Assembly (NCBI RefSeq): GCF_024868665.1
Contig: NC_079904.1
Span: forward strand, 4,107,807 to 4,171,806
Direction of reading: 5' to 3'
Source of the DNA: Triplophysa rosa
Taxonomy: Eukaryota; Chordata; Actinopteri; Cypriniformes; Nemacheilidae
Length of the DNA: 64,000 nt
The notes beneath the pieces are model-generated. The model had not been told where the DNA came from, made no database searches, and saw only the letters and a list, made by a program, of their open reading frames with translations. A program made the translations under genes and the position numbers. Of the stretch, positions 24,001-37,180 are shown piece after piece. How positions within the stretch are numbered: position 1 is the first letter of the stretch; every line of letters starts with the position of its first letter.

Positions 24001-24730
24001 CTGAAGGCTCTTTGAAGTGAACGCGAGATGTTTGGCGAGTCAGAATTCCAGTCGTTGCTTTAATATACGGCCGTACAGTCTTACGTAATGTTTGGTAAGA
24101 ACCTGGGGTTACATCATCCTAAATCAGTTTCTGAAGTTAAACCTTAACGTCTTGGGAATGGAGTAATTTATGAATAATTCATGTTTGTTTAATTTTATAT
24201 TTATGACTCATTTATGACTTTAATAAACTCGGTGTGTACCTCAGGAAAATGTCTGCATGCTTTACAAAACATGGCACCTTTTGTATTGCTATATTCAATC
24301 CATTTAAACTGTTCATACCAATAAGAACGGAAGGAGCGTGGCTTTCCATCAATTACGGTAATCGGATATTTACTGTTCTTCTATCGCTGACTGACCTGGA
24401 GTTGGACAAATTTGATTTAAGTTACTAATTCGGAAGCCGGCTGACTCTGAATATCTGTATTTCACCTTCATTTGTTTCTTCAGCTTCTTTATCTAGACGT
24501 GGCTTTTTGAAAAATTGCCACATGGATAGCTGTTTGTTTAGCCATGTTCACATGATCATTGAAAGAGAATCTACAGACGATATTGGCGCGCAGCGTAACT
24601 GCCGTAACGTAACTGACGTCGCGTGAGCACATTCTTACTAATATTTGGATATTATTATTAATAAACAAACAATTAAAATGTTTTCATTTAATTCATACAA
24701 ATAAAATTTTGAATTAAGGTTAAAAAATTA
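21031..24730. other. AT-rich low-copy stretch, no gene seen
   Basis: No recognisable exon. Frames of 60-118 codons are rich in Phe, Leu and Ile from AT-rich text and have no domain signature. The short GCCATCTAGTGGTAATAAAG near 22611 is a string often found at fish repeat ends. Confidence 0.45.
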
Positions 24731-24734
24731 TATT

Positions 24735-24804
24735 AAAAATAATTTTCTTGGCTCTGACTGGGTAGGCCTAGGCCCGCCCAGGCCCACCCGTAGCTCCGCC
24801 CCTG
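24735..24804 (-). mobile_element. Terminal fragment of a CAGGGGCGGA-type repeat
   Basis: On the minus strand it begins CAGGGGCGGAGCTACGGGTG, the same decamer tip as the element at 19566-19941. No matching opposite end or 8-bp duplication was found, so this is a truncated copy or a related family. Confidence 0.4.
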
Positions 24805-25083
24805 TGACTCATACTGAAAGGTGGCGAAGACAAAAATCACGGTCAAAAACATCCTACAGGGCAAATGATGACAATGAATTAATGGAAATAAGGAAACTGC
24901 ATGTGCGGGTGGTTTATCATTCATATTCACCCTATCTAAGTTATATTTAAACGGACCCCGCCTTTGGGACCATAGAAAAAATGTCATCTGTACATGTAAA
25001 TCAATGCCAAAATAATTGGTAGCATACATCTTTAAATTACATTTTTTGCAAGTTGCATCTGGCCACATACTAATCTAAATTTG

Positions 25084-25461
25084 TGTCACGAACTGCTCCG
25101 AGACTCAAGGGTAGAAGATCCAAATGCAGCTTTAATCCACAAAACGGTATAGGCAATGATAAACAGGCAGTGGTCTACCGGGGCAGGCAGCAGAGGTTTA
25201 GAAACGATAAACAATCCCAAATCAAACACAATAATCCAACAAACGCTCAAAATTGCAGTGTGAAACAACAAACAAGACTTCGCAATGACTGACTGAATGA
25301 ACCGGGTTATACAGAGACAGGTGCAAGAGGTAACTAGACACAGTGAATGTAATACAGAGTCCAAAGGCTTATGGGAAATGTAGTGTATATGGCAGTCCGG
25401 GTCAATGTGGAGAGTGCCCTCTAGTGACCTTGCGGGGGCACTGCGGCTTGTGACTATGACA
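25084..25461 (-). mobile_element. Solo LTR (gypsy-like ends TGTCA..TGACA)
   Basis: The 378-bp unit begins TG and ends CA on either strand (TGTCATAGTCACAAG... to ...CAGTTCGTGACA on the minus strand) and is flanked by an exact 5-bp repeat ATTTG (25079-25083 and 25462-25466). On the minus strand a TATA-like CTGTATAACC lies mid-unit, and an ATTAAA poly(A) signal (25136-25131) lies about 50 bp before the end. That order fits U3-R-U5. No internal retroelement genes adjoin it, so it is a solo LTR left by recombination. The 129-codon minus-strand frame through it is spurious. Confidence 0.75.
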
Positions 25462-25466
25462 ATTTG

Positions 25467-26480
25467 ATTAAACATGCAGTTTCCCTTTATATTTTTATTA
25501 ATGAGACTTATATATTTTTTAAACTTATGAGACTTATATATTTTATTTTAGAATGTTTATATAAAAATTATTCATGTGGCTTTGTAAATATCAGAAAAAT
25601 AAACAGTTATATTAACTTAATAAAATCTTTTAAAATCATTTAACTGATTTTTTCAGTGGGACATATTAAAAAAAGATTAAAAATCCGACAGTTAATTTTA
25701 AAATTTACATTTATTATTTAAGTTTATTTAATGAAAAAAACAAGTATTTAATTAAAAATTATATTTTAAATTTTTGGTTAATTCTAATAGAAATATTTGA
25801 GTTACTCACATTTACCTATTTTTTACTTACATTTACACAATTTAAACAGTATATTTCAGTGATTTCACTGCCTTAATTTTTCTGAGTGTAAATTGTTTCA
25901 CGTAAAATTACCGTTACATCTTTTAGAGTGTAGATTGTACAGTGTAGATGCGTTTTTTATTTTAGATACAATTCATGCAGTGGCCACCAGGGGGTACCCA
26001 CTCACCACAAACTACTAAAATACGTGCAAGAACTGGATGAAGTTAGGAGTTTAATATAATGGAATTTTGTTGCCAGCCATCTGAATATCTGCCATACTCT
26101 CTGCATTTCCAGTAAATGAAGAAAGGACACAAAAAGTAACATTGTTCTTTTAGAAGATTACCATCTGATTAACCTTTGCTCTTTTTTCACTTCTTTACAA
26201 ATCAATGGGAGATTGATTAAGTTTTTTGGGAATTATCTGGAATTAAATCGGATTTAATCAAGGATGTGAAAGACTCCAGACCATCCAAGGATTTAAAGCA
26301 GACTTGTATTATTCCAATCTCAACACTTGTGTTTCTTTCTGAATTGTATCCAACTTTTAACTTACTTTGGACACATTTAGTCCCTAGTTATATTAACGTA
26401 ACACATTCATTGTGCAAGAGTATTACTACAAAAAAAGCTTCAATCACGAAGAAGCTGTTTAATCCTGTTTGTTTATGCCT
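25467..26480. other. Very AT-rich stretch
   Basis: Mostly poly(A/T)-like intergenic text with no gene seen. GGCCACCAGGGGGTACCC near 25982 is a motif I associate with fish repeat ends, but no element can be bounded. Confidence 0.4.
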
Positions 26481-26489
26481 CACAGTTTC

Positions 26490-26870
26490 TTTGTCAAGTC
26501 CTCTGTTTGTTGATGGAATGGTGACATCATGGCTGGATTACTGTAAATCACTTACTACTCGACTGTAAGCTTCTGTTATCCCACTGAAACACGCAACAGA
26601 CCCCCTCTGCCTGTGTTCCGTCTCCTTCATGTCTCACGTTCAACTCCTCCACAGCACTAAATCTGAGATGCAAGACATTGGTTCTGCCTCACAGGGGAAC
26701 TGATGGATCTGACCCATCCTGCATATAAGCCATGAAGAACCCAGCCCCACACGGCGGTCTGGAATACAGATTGGATGACTTTTTATAATTTTATTTTGTT
26801 GCCGCTGAAATTGTAGATACTTGTTTCAAATGAACATTTTTGTATTTTGAACAGATAAATGTAAATGAAT
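26490..26870 (+). pseudogene. Decayed L2-clade LINE 3' fragment
   Basis: At about 26519-26563 the plus strand reads VTSWLDYCKSLTT, close to the VTSRLDYCNSLL block just after the reverse transcriptase core of teleost L2-type LINEs. The following 150 bp keep the order expected of that ORF's end but with stops and shifts. The assignment rests on this single block, so it is tentative. Confidence 0.4.
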
Positions 26871-28458
26871 GAATAATATCTAAATAAATTAAAAATGTTT
26901 AGTTGATTTATTGATTCAGTTTTTCAATTAAATAATGATGATAATCTAATATACTTGAATTTACTTGATTAAACCCAGATTACATAAAACATAACAACAT
27001 AAAATCTGTAAAGATAAGAATGGAGGTCAGTCCCACTCTACATCAGACATCATCAGCTGTCTCTTGAAAGTCAAAGCTTCTCCACACACTTGTCTCATCT
27101 GAGCTCATTTTCAGCTGTCATGCCGGGGTGACGTCTCATAGCCTGCCATTTTCAAAGAATCTCAAAACATTTTTGATCTGTACAGTTTCATTTATTCATC
27201 AGTACTGTGGGACTAACTTCATAGAAGCAAAACATGGCTAGAGGAGAACATTTGAAGATTATTTTTCAAAGTATACTGATTGGGTGGTAATATCTGGGAC
27301 GATATACAGCTGAGAATGTTGCCATCACATATACAGTACTGTTCCCATTGCTTTCCATAAATTAGAAAGTTAATACATGTCTCAGATTTACACCGCTGAC
27401 TTTTTAAAACACAGCAAGCAGATCCAGGTTATTTTTTTTCCTTGCTATGCTTGCTAGATTTGCCCATCATAGTAGGGGAACACATCCTGACAATAAAATG
27501 TGACTGTCAGATAATGTTCCCCCGTGTTTAAAAAGAAAGACAGGGCTCAGACCACAGAAAAACTCTCTGTCTCTCTCGCTGAGAAAAGCTAAAAGAGTGG
27601 ATGAAGAATTCATTTCAAGTCTCACCTCTCACTATTTAATTTGTCTTTCTCTTTTTACCATCCACATGTCTGATATTTCATATCTCTTCTGACATCATTA
27701 ATTCTCTCTTCATTTTTTCTATTTCCCTCAATGAACAAATTCATCGCTTTCAAACCGGTCTAGATCTTATTAGGAAATTTTTCACGATTCATTTCTACAA
27801 GACAAGCACATCTAAAGCCAAATTATACGGTTTCAGACAAGGGCAGATTCAGACTCGGGAAAGTTTCAAATCTGCGAAAGAAGGCTTTTGACATTGAATA
27901 GGTTTAAGAGCGGAATAGATAGCAATTAGTTCCTTAGATACACTTGATTTAATCTTATGGACTAAAAGTGAAAGAAAAGAAATAACCCCCAAACCAACGA
28001 AACTGAACTCTTTCTGTGCATCTATACTACATATATTTCCTATATGGGGAAATAAACCTGAATATTGAAAATTATGAAAATTTCTATAGTATTTTATGAG
28101 ATGTTTCAGAGCAATGCGGTGTTAAGATGTCAGTCTAATGTACAGTGTTGATGTTAATAGTGCACCTGTGTGCACCTCAGCGTTGCTCAGGGCAACAGCA
28201 ATCAGCCAATCACGAGGGCAAATATAAAGACAGCAAAACACCTGCAAGTGATTAAAGATAATCAGGGAGTACAAGAGGTTACAGTGTATTAGAAAGATGA
28301 GACACAACTAATGCTTACATCTGTGAGCAATGTATGAACTAGGAGAGATGCCTTTTCAAAATAAAATTGACATAAATTTAAGTTTACTTAAATATTTCTA
28401 CGAGTTCATTTTCAAGACACAATGACTTTTATTACAAACATAAAAACACTCTTAATAA
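26871..28458. other. Low-copy AT-rich stretch, no gene seen
   Basis: No exon or bounded repeat is recognisable here. Confidence 0.45.
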
Positions 28459-28466
28459 CTTTAATC

Positions 28467-28755
28467 TAGGGCTGTCAAACGATTAATCGCATCCAGAATA
28501 GAAGTTTGTGTTTACATAATATATATATGTCTGTGTGCTGTGCATATTAATTTTGCATTAATAAAAACATACATGCATATATTTAATAAAAGTATAAAAA
28601 TTATTTTTAATTATTGGTAAATATAAATAAATTCATGTATTTCCAAAATATGTATACATGCATGTGTATGTGTTTATTAATACAAAAATAATATGCAACA
28701 GTACACAGACATGTATTATGTAAACACAAACTTTTATCTGGATGTGACGGCCCTA
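28467..28755. mobile_element. hAT MITE with perfect 8-bp TSD
   Basis: The ends TAGGGCTGTCAAACGATTAA and GGATGTGACGGCCCTA are inverted. CTTTAATC is duplicated exactly at 28459-28466 and 28756-28763. The interior is AT-rich and near-palindromic (ATACATGCATAT, ATACATGCATGTGTAT). The tips resemble those of 7084-7754, so the two probably used related transposases. Confidence 0.9.
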
Positions 28756-28763
28756 CTTTAATC

Positions 28764-31410
28764 CTATATCATCCTAATCCTTTCAACTGCCAACTCTCGC
28801 ACATGAATTACTTCGTAATATGTCGTAATTATTACTTACATACTGAATGCGTTTTGTTTTTCAAACAGAACAGCCAGAACTCTGTTCTCCAGTAGAGCAG
28901 ACGTCTGTCTCAGTTAAAGATAATGACAAGAACTTATTTTCAGACAGCATGGTTATAATCTGCTGACTTTCTTGGCACTTCAGGAGAACTGATGAACTCA
29001 TTGTGAACCCAATTAATGACTTTTTCCTGCCTGTGAGAGTGTAATTAGAAGGTTTGAACACTTCAGTGTACTTGGCTTTGATTGTTGTCCTCGGTAACAG
29101 TTGCCATTCATTTGCAGGACTTATGTGTATAGTGCAAAGCGTGCATTACTAATAATTGTTAATGGTTATGAAATCTTCACACAAGACCTTAAATACCACT
29201 TAATGCAGACTACCTCTGGCAATGGAGTCTGAAACCGTTGCCGAAGGGAACTGATTTCAGACAGCCTTCCATAACGTCAGGTCTAATGACCTAAATCCAA
29301 GCAAGCTAGAGATAACCAAATTAATATTTAATGACTTCTTATTTCTCAGTTAACATGGAATCAAGTAAAAGGGTCTGCTGTGCCTCACACTTTCTTCAAC
29401 TATTCATAAACAAACTTCTGACTAATACGTCAGAAAAACCCCCATAAAAAAACATGCTTGAAAATATGCTTTCTGTTCTTTTTTGCTTAAGAGACACCCT
29501 GAATTCTTATTAGACATTATTAGGTTCATCTCGTCTGCTAAAAGCACAACTTTATAAAAAGTTTAGCCAATTCTTGTCATAATAAGAGCTACCTAAAATT
29601 CACTATTGCATGCGTAGCCATGGACAGCTGATGCCCTCCATATACATATTTACTACACAATCAATAAATTAATTTGTCTGTCTGTGTACGGAGTCTTAAT
29701 ATGACCCATTGATGCGGTAAAACCGAAATGGGAAATTGTTTATTCTCGCTTTCATTTTAAAAGCTCTGGGAAAATGGTAAACACAGCTCTGTTAACAGAA
29801 ATTCATTAGGAGCTTGTGGGGAAATGGTTCGGCTCCGCGCAGGCCTTTGTCTGGAAGATTGCAGATTTGTTTTTCTATAGCGTCAGAGCTGATGTGCATG
29901 CTAATCAGACCGGGTTGAAGTGTAGAGAAGAGAGAACTTAAGCTTCGCTCGTACTGCAGAGAAATCTGATTTTCATACTCACTGTTTGAACTGCAAGTTA
30001 CAGTATACGAGGCTGAATCTTATGTTTGTTTTGAAATGCTCGCTGCGCACATTGTTACAGACAGGAGAAGTTTCTCAGATTGTGAGCTTATTGCAGAGAG
30101 AGGTGGTATTTTTTCAAAAGTAACCATTTTAGTTTTTTACTATTTGTCTTGTCTATTTAAAACTTCTTACATCAGGATGCATTAAGCAAAGTCACCCAAG
30201 ATATAAAAAAATATATATAATAAAAAACAATTTTCTCAAAATTAAGTAAACTTATGCTTACACCATTGTCAGATATTTTTGCTTGTTTTAAGAACAAATA
30301 TTTTTTAAACTTTATTTAAGTTTCTAATTTATTCAATGAACTTGATTTAAAACTTGCAGTAATTCACTTCAATTCAACAAACGTAATTCAAACTGTATTA
30401 TTTTTCTTAAGCCACTGGCGGTTTTGATCATTAAATTTAGATATTTGATAATTCATTTGATCAAATTTGACTTTATATCTTAGGTAATTTTGCTTGTCAA
30501 GTACATCTTGAATTTATTTTAGAAATTTAACAGGCAAACAACAGGAAAAATGTACAACAGTTCTGTAGAAAAACCCTGATCCGAAAGGATTACATTTAAA
30601 TGAAAAATGACAATGCATTTGCAGATCATGTTGTTGTCATGTAAAAGCTGTTTCTCAATATTTTCTGTCAATTCACGTATCTCACTTTAAGTTTACTTGA
30701 GGTCTTTGAATAAGAAAATCCATATTTTATCACAGATTTTCTGTTAATGAATCATGGTCATACTTTCTCAAAAACTTGTACAAAGTTATAAATTAGCCAC
30801 TGCTAAAGTTGAGAGTATACCTTGATCAAAGGCACATCAATAGCAGTCAGCAGAGATGCTGGAAGCTGGTTTTCAAGCATGCTCTTCTCATTCACGGAGT
30901 GGTGCTCTTACTGAGCTATCTGCTCTCCTGGACTATGATTCATTAATGTGAACCTGCAGTGGTAGAGCCTCTGATCTGCTCTTCACCGGCCTTTATGTTT
31001 TGATGTGAAGCCATTCAGCCAGAGGCGTAGAGCAAATCTATTAGGCCCCTGTGAACCATTAGACGGGACCCTGCCAGCAAATAGTGATACACACATTAGC
31101 ATATTTCAATAATGGAGACGGATTATCTTACGTTTCCTGTATTTTTTGCCTTGTCACAGTTGAAATAAGTTCTGATCGGTTTTATACATTTCTGTCATTT
31201 AGAAAAAAACGATTGGCTAGAGCACACCTGGAAAGAACTGGAAAGACAGAAAGAACTGGAAATCAGAAAACATTTCACTGACGTAAAAGCGTTAAGATAT
31301 TATGTGAAGACAATTAAAAATAGAGCTCTGCTATGAAATCTTTCCTTTGAATTAAAATACGTTTATTTATTGCTTTTAAGTTATATTTGGGGCTGTTTTT
31401 AGACAGGACA
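28764..31410. other. Low-copy stretch with possible conserved non-coding block
   Basis: No exon is seen. The segment 29700-29920 has higher-complexity, mixed-composition text unlike the surrounding AT-rich DNA and is the best candidate here for a conserved non-coding element. The segment 30150-30540 shares short strings (TTTTGCTTGTTTTAAGAAC) with repeats at 700-840 and 46850-47050. Confidence 0.35.
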
Positions 31411-31642
31411 CACTGTAAAAAATTGTCATTTTACAGAATTTGAGTTCTGTAATGACTGTGACTGTATGTCAAAAAAACGTTACTGCCTTTATAGAGATTT
31501 GCAGTAACAAAAACATCATTGCAAATATACAAGAAAAACACGATAAAAGGTAATTTTACATGAAAAAAACTTAATTCACGGGATGTTTCTGGCGCCCCTG
31601 TTTCCGGAAATGTAAAAGTTGTTAAGAGATTTTTTTACAGTG
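31411..31642. mobile_element. CACTGTAAAAAA-ended MITE
   Basis: The ends CACTGTAAAAAATTGTC and GATTTTTTTACAGTG are inverted. The interior has repeated TTTACAG, TTACTGC and AGTAAC motifs and no coding frame. I could not find a target duplication. Confidence 0.55.
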
Positions 31643-32814
31643 GGCTCTGCATGTTGGCTTAGACAGAAACGCTTTTATTTTGACATGACCGAGCAATATC
31701 GCTCCATTTATTGCTTGGATGACATTCACAACAGTAAACATTTTACATGATCAATAAAATAACAACCGTAAAAATATTCTTAAAGTACAATCTAGAAACT
31801 AAAATCATCAAAGATTTCTCTGTTTGTCAGTCATGGTTTGATTTACTTTAGATCGAGAATTGTTCTTGGAGAAATCTGGAAAACAATGTTTGACATCTCA
31901 TTGTAATTCATTTGCGACTGCTATTATGGTATGTCGCCTTCTGTACATCTGCTTGCTCGGCAGCTTTTCAAAGTCAGACTCAACCAGCTGTTACCTTCAT
32001 CTTCAGAGAAGCGTTGTCCACATGCTGCATCCATTCTAATCTGGACTGATCAGACCGTGATTAAAATGCAAAACTCTCCCTGTCCACTAACCCAAAGCCC
32101 AACAGCATCAACAAAAGCCCTCTATCAGTTTGGGCTGAAGGTGGAGTCGATGCTTCATCCTCCTGAGACAGAAGAGGCTTAAGAAAAGGTGCAATCACAT
32201 TAGAAGATAATAAATAAGGAAGAGAAGAAACAAGGTGGAATGATATCCGTTAAAAAATCTATTAATAATTCAATTATATATTAAAAGCTGCATGACCGAA
32301 ATGTTCAATAAAGTCCTTAAATGTTGTAGACAAATATACATTGGGTCTAAGCATGCGTTTGGAAAGGGGTTATAGATCATGAAGGTTTGTAATAGCTTTT
32401 GAAGAATTAACCCACCTGGATGCCGAATCCCATATTTAGCGGATGTTGATGTTTCATTTTGAAGTGAAGGTCATGTTCAGAACACTGCCTCTCATCAGAT
32501 CACTGCAGAAATGAATGAATCCCACAGGTGTACAGTAAATGACGGTGAAGGGCATCTCAGGGAGGCGAGTATGTTTTATGTTTTGCAGTGCTGGGCGACA
32601 TACTGATTCTCACCCCGCGTGCACACGACAGGATCAATAAGACATTAATATTGGGTCTCGTTTTCAATTGCACCTCTATTTTCTCCTTTATGCCTTCTGT
32701 TATTTATTTTATAACTGCCGAAGGAGAACTTCTCCTTGTCTAGCACACGTACACCGAGTTCGGAAATGTCATAGATTTCCATTGTTTTCATCCCACACTG
32801 ATATTTTCAAGCCT
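31643..32814. other. Low-copy stretch, no gene seen
   Basis: An 83-codon plus-strand frame at 31931-32182 has no recognisable domain. Nothing else is supported. Confidence 0.4.
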
Positions 32815-33103
32815 CTAAAGGGATAGTTCTCCGAAAAAGTTGAATTCTTTCATCATTTACTCATCCTCATGTCATTTCAAACCTGTATGACTTTCTTTCA
32901 TCCGCAGAACACAAAAGAAGATATTTTGAAGAATGTTAACATCGGCACCCATTGACTTCCATTGTGTGGGCACAAAACCACTGAGGCATTTCTCAAAATA
33001 TCTTCTTTTTTGTTTCACAGAAGTAAGAATCACATACAGGTTTTGAAAGACATGAGGGTGAATAAATGATGACAGAATTTTTACTTTTTTTAAACTAACC
33101 CTC
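32815..33103. mobile_element. Palindromic GATAGTTCACC-family element, nearly complete
   Basis: It starts CTAAAGGGATAGTTCTCCG and ends near AAACTAACCCTCAT, with an almost canonical interior (CTCATGTCATTTCAAACC, CACTGAGGCATTTCTCAAAA, GAGGGTGAATAAATGATGAC). Confidence 0.75.
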
Positions 33104-34877
33104 ATATGAATTTATGGTGAAATTATAATATTTGGAATCAGAAAATCAGAGAGATCACACCTATTGTTGGAAACTTGTGTCATGGCAATCCCCGAGGCAA
33201 AAGCCTAACATATAGCAGTTAAACTCACATTTCTAAAATTATAATGTTTAATCCTCCGGACAATTGTGAGCTACATTTACTTTCATGCATTTGTTTCAGG
33301 GACAAGCTAAACATTTTGAACTGAAAAATCTGGCACCATGTGATGCATGACACATGCTTGCGTTTTATTTCATTGTATTCTTTTTTTCTACAAGAAATAT
33401 GCTTCAATCTACATCTTTGTTGAATGAGAGCAGCACTTATCAGGGCACATTAAAACTTCCATTCATCTGTTTCTATAGCTAGATCTGAAGGCATAAAAAA
33501 ACGAATCCATCATCTATCATGGCTATGAACGGAAACGTTATTTTATGTGGAACCACACTAGGAACTCATTTAAATCTTCTAACTTTCTAAAGTGGCAGCC
33601 TTGGTCACATTTTCCAAACATTTCTTATGTTTATGAATCTTGTTATGTGTGACTGTCTAGCGTGGCCGTAAATGAACTGAATAAATGAAAAGCATGAAAA
33701 GTCCAATGAAGTACTTAATGACCAAATGTTAGCATAAATCAAGATTAATGAATAAAAATGAACAGAATAATAGTATAATATGGCAGGGCTGAAATTGTGA
33801 GTCAAATCTAAAAGAATACAATTTAATGCATAGTTCCTTGCGACCAAACATGTGACAAAAACATGATAATAAATAATAAAACCAAGGAAAGAATATTCAT
33901 TTGAATTTTGTCACATTTAATGATTCATTTTAAAACATTTACATTTTACGAGTTACATTCTAAACTCAAGAGCATAGTAATATAAACACAATAGCAAACA
34001 TTTTGGATTAAGTATCCCTTTAAAGTTTAGTTACGTGCTAAAGTTTATTACTTTGGTTGGGCTGTGCAAAACGGTGCACGGCAGCACAATACAATACAAC
34101 AGTGCTAATAAATCCCAGTTAAAAAGGATCATTGAAAAACTGAATTGAACAGAATTCAATTATGTAAAAACAGACATCACACCTGAAGAGTCTAAAGAGT
34201 CTCAGTATGCACACAGGAGCTTCTCATCTTTTATTCAGAGTCAGTCCACACAATGAATAGTGAGTGGACTATAAGACCATTCTAACTGAACTGTACCCTC
34301 CACTTCACCCTGAATTTACTGCAGCGGTCGGCGCTCAATTAAACAAGCTGACCTGTTCACAAACACATCAGCGCTGACCTGAACACTGTACAATAACTTC
34401 ATGCCTGTGCTTTATGAAGCACGGAAGCTTTGGAAGTGTTTACCTCCACACTCTCGAATCGATCTGCCTTAGATTGACCTTATCATCACCTGAAATCATT
34501 CTCGCTGGTAATATCCTCATGGCCGACCCTGGTTTGTTTTCACAGACAAATCACCTCACTTCCGACTTACCCCTCTGTGCCGTGCGGTGTGTTTGCTTGC
34601 AGTCATGCCTGTCGGTGGAATTAGATGGTCATATGGTGAAGGCTGTACGCTGTCAATGATGGATGCGTTTCTATCGTACCAACAGTCTTATTTCCACATC
34701 AGCCCCTACAGAGGTGAAACCACAGGTCTGAGACGATGAGAGACACTAAAATCATTTTGGGACCTGTTGGGAACACTCTTAAAAAATATGCTATATGCCA
34801 CAGCGATGTCATAGATGCTATTTTTTGATTTCCCAAAGAAAACATTTACTTGAAGGTTCTTATAAGAAGCATTTGAA
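33104..34877. other. Low-copy stretch, no gene seen
   Basis: No exon is recognised. The segment 34370-34680 is of mixed composition and could be a conserved non-coding element, on appearance only. Confidence 0.4.
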
Positions 34878-35101
34878 GAGTTTGGTTCCAAAATGAGATA
34901 ACTAAATAAAAAAATAAAAACGTTTTTTATTATTTTATTATCATCATTATTGTATTAGTTAGCGGTATTTTTTAAGTTTTCATGGCTTAAATCAAAAGAA
35001 ACCAACTGCAGTTTGATTGATATTAATTGGAATGCACAATAAAAAAACATGATTTCTTAACTATTTTAAGAACGGAGTCATCTCATTTTGGAACCAAACT
35101 C
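34878..35101. mobile_element. Inverted-repeat element with 22-bp perfect arms
   Basis: The arms 34878-34899 and 35080-35101 are exact reverse complements containing TTTGGTTCCAAAATGAG. The 180 bp between them is AT-rich. On both sides the flanks contain related AAGAACCTTTT and GAAGGTTCTTAT strings in opposite orientation, so the true element may extend to about 34780-35190. Confidence 0.65.
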
Positions 35102-35192
35102 CTCATTTATTTCTTACATTTTTATAGTCCAAAGAACCTTTTTCTATACTATAAAAAAAAACTTTTGTGAAGCAGATGGATGTTACAGGTTC

Positions 35193-35408
35193 TTTAAAGG
35201 AATAGTTCACCTTGAAAATGAAAATTCTTTACATTCTTTTTTGTGTCCACACAATAGAAGTCAGTGGGGACCAACGGTTTTAGGTTACCAACATTTTTCA
35301 AAATATCTTGTGTTTTGCAGAAGAAAGAAAATCACACAGGTTTAAAATGACAACAGGGTGAGTAAATAATGACAGAATTTTCATTTTGAAGGTGCACTAT
35401 TCCTTTAA
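35193..35408. mobile_element. Palindromic GATAGTTCACC-family element, complete
   Basis: It starts TTTAAAGGAATAGTTCACC and ends GGTGCACTATTCCTTTAA. The interior contains GTCAGTGGGGACCAACGG and TTTTGCAGAAGAAAGAAAA. It lies directly beside the inverted-repeat element to the left. Confidence 0.75.
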
Positions 35409-36470
35409 GGAATCGTTCAGCCAAAAACCGCTCCTCTATGACATCATAAAGCATCAGGAAATGATCTAGCATCATATATTTGCCAACTTTAAGGGTCCAA
35501 CCATACCCCGCAGTTCTACCTAAAAAGTCTTGTACCTAAAAAAAGCGTCAGAAACTTTTGTGATGACTTGGCCTGTCTGAATGTGAAATAATGTGTGTGC
35601 TAGACAGTTCTGACACACACACTATGGCTGCGCTGCTATAATTGTCTTGGTGGCAGTCGAAAGCGCCATTATTTCCATTTATCAGCCTGACACTATAATG
35701 TCAATAAAAGAACATTAGTGTAAATCCAGTGACAGGTGAACTCCGGCGTAAAGTATACCGAACTTTCTTCAGCTCTCCGCGGAGAACAAGTCTCATATAT
35801 AGCCATCATTACATCAGAGTTACGTCCCTCTCGCGGCGTAAGCTCAGCTCAGAAAGCAATACTGCGTTTCACAGTTTCATAAATGTTTATGTTCAAAGGA
35901 GAAAAATAGAGTTTATGTATACGTGGATCTGAAATAATATCTCAGTAACACTGACGTAGGGGGGTTTAGTCACAAATGACACTTCTCAAAACAAACTCAA
36001 TGTAATGAAAAAATGAAGGGTTTATCCCGAAGGGACTCCTGTCTGGATGTTTAAATTGCTAGAAAATATATGGAAGTTAAAGTGTAAACAACATTGGATT
36101 GCTTGTCAACTGTCTGTCTGGAGTCTGGCACAGGTAAGAAATTACCCAAAAATAGCAGTTTGACATCACTTCTATCTTGCACACGTTTCAACAGCGAGAT
36201 CTCCCTGTGTTATTTTCTGAGACACAGGCTTCAATTTGCAACTGTGTTTTAATGCGACACCTTCAAGAACCAAATAACAGATTGTTCAAGAGGTGTTCCT
36301 GTGAACAGATGCGAGAAAAAATACTAGAAAAAAGAGATCCCTAAAAAAACTTGATGCACACTTTTACCTTAAAACGGCGTATTTGGTTAATGTGATGACG
36401 TGTTTTAAACAGGCACTTTAAACTGCTTTTGACCATCAAAGTAGAATGATGTTTACTGGGCACATCATGT
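35409..36470. other. Low-copy stretch, no gene seen
   Basis: No exon, RNA gene or bounded repeat is recognised. The text is mixed-composition from 35.4 to 36.1 kb. Confidence 0.4.
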
Positions 36471-37180
36471 ACCCTTAATATACTTTAAAGTTATTTTAAT
36501 AAGTATACTGTACTTAAGTCAAGTTTATGTATATTTTAGTAGTATACATCAGTGCTACTATATTAGCCCACTTTTTGTTTATTAAAGTGTACGTCTAAGT
36601 ATACTGTAAGTGTTTGAGTACACAAGTATGTTTGTACTGCAACTGTACTACTAGTGATTTTTAATCACTTTTTTTTACTTGTTAAATACTTTTTTTGTTT
36701 ATAAAAGTATTTTATACTACATAAGTAAGCTTTTAAGCTTTCTTTAAGTAAACTTACTTAACATACTTATAGTTTAATATTTATATTGTACTATTATATA
36801 TTTTTTTACTATGTTGACAATGTTTAGGTATACATTTTTATATCAGCTAGTACATTAAAAGTAAATCCCTATCATCGTTTCCTAATAAGATCAGCTTTTA
36901 GTTCCACACATTTTATTTACTCTGTTCCACCCCAAACAGGATTTATTACTAAAAAGGTTTTTGAAAAAGTTTATAATGTGCCTTATGTGCACAAAAGTAT
37001 TTAATAGGCTACTCCATTAAAAGAGTAAACACAACTACAAGCAAGTATATAAACATTCTTAAATATACTGTATCCATCAAAAAATTGAGTACTGACTTCT
37101 GTCAGTATAAGTTTAGTGTAATTAAGCATTTTTTAAGACGTACTCAAATAAAGAATATTTTAAAAGAATAGTATACTTGA
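36471..37180. repeat. AT-rich AGTATACT-family repeat
   Basis: Dense AAGTATACT, TACTTAAGT and AGTATACATC strings fill this stretch, and related text recurs around 43140-44165. That suggests an old interspersed, possibly palindromic DNA element. The boundaries are approximate. Confidence 0.45.
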
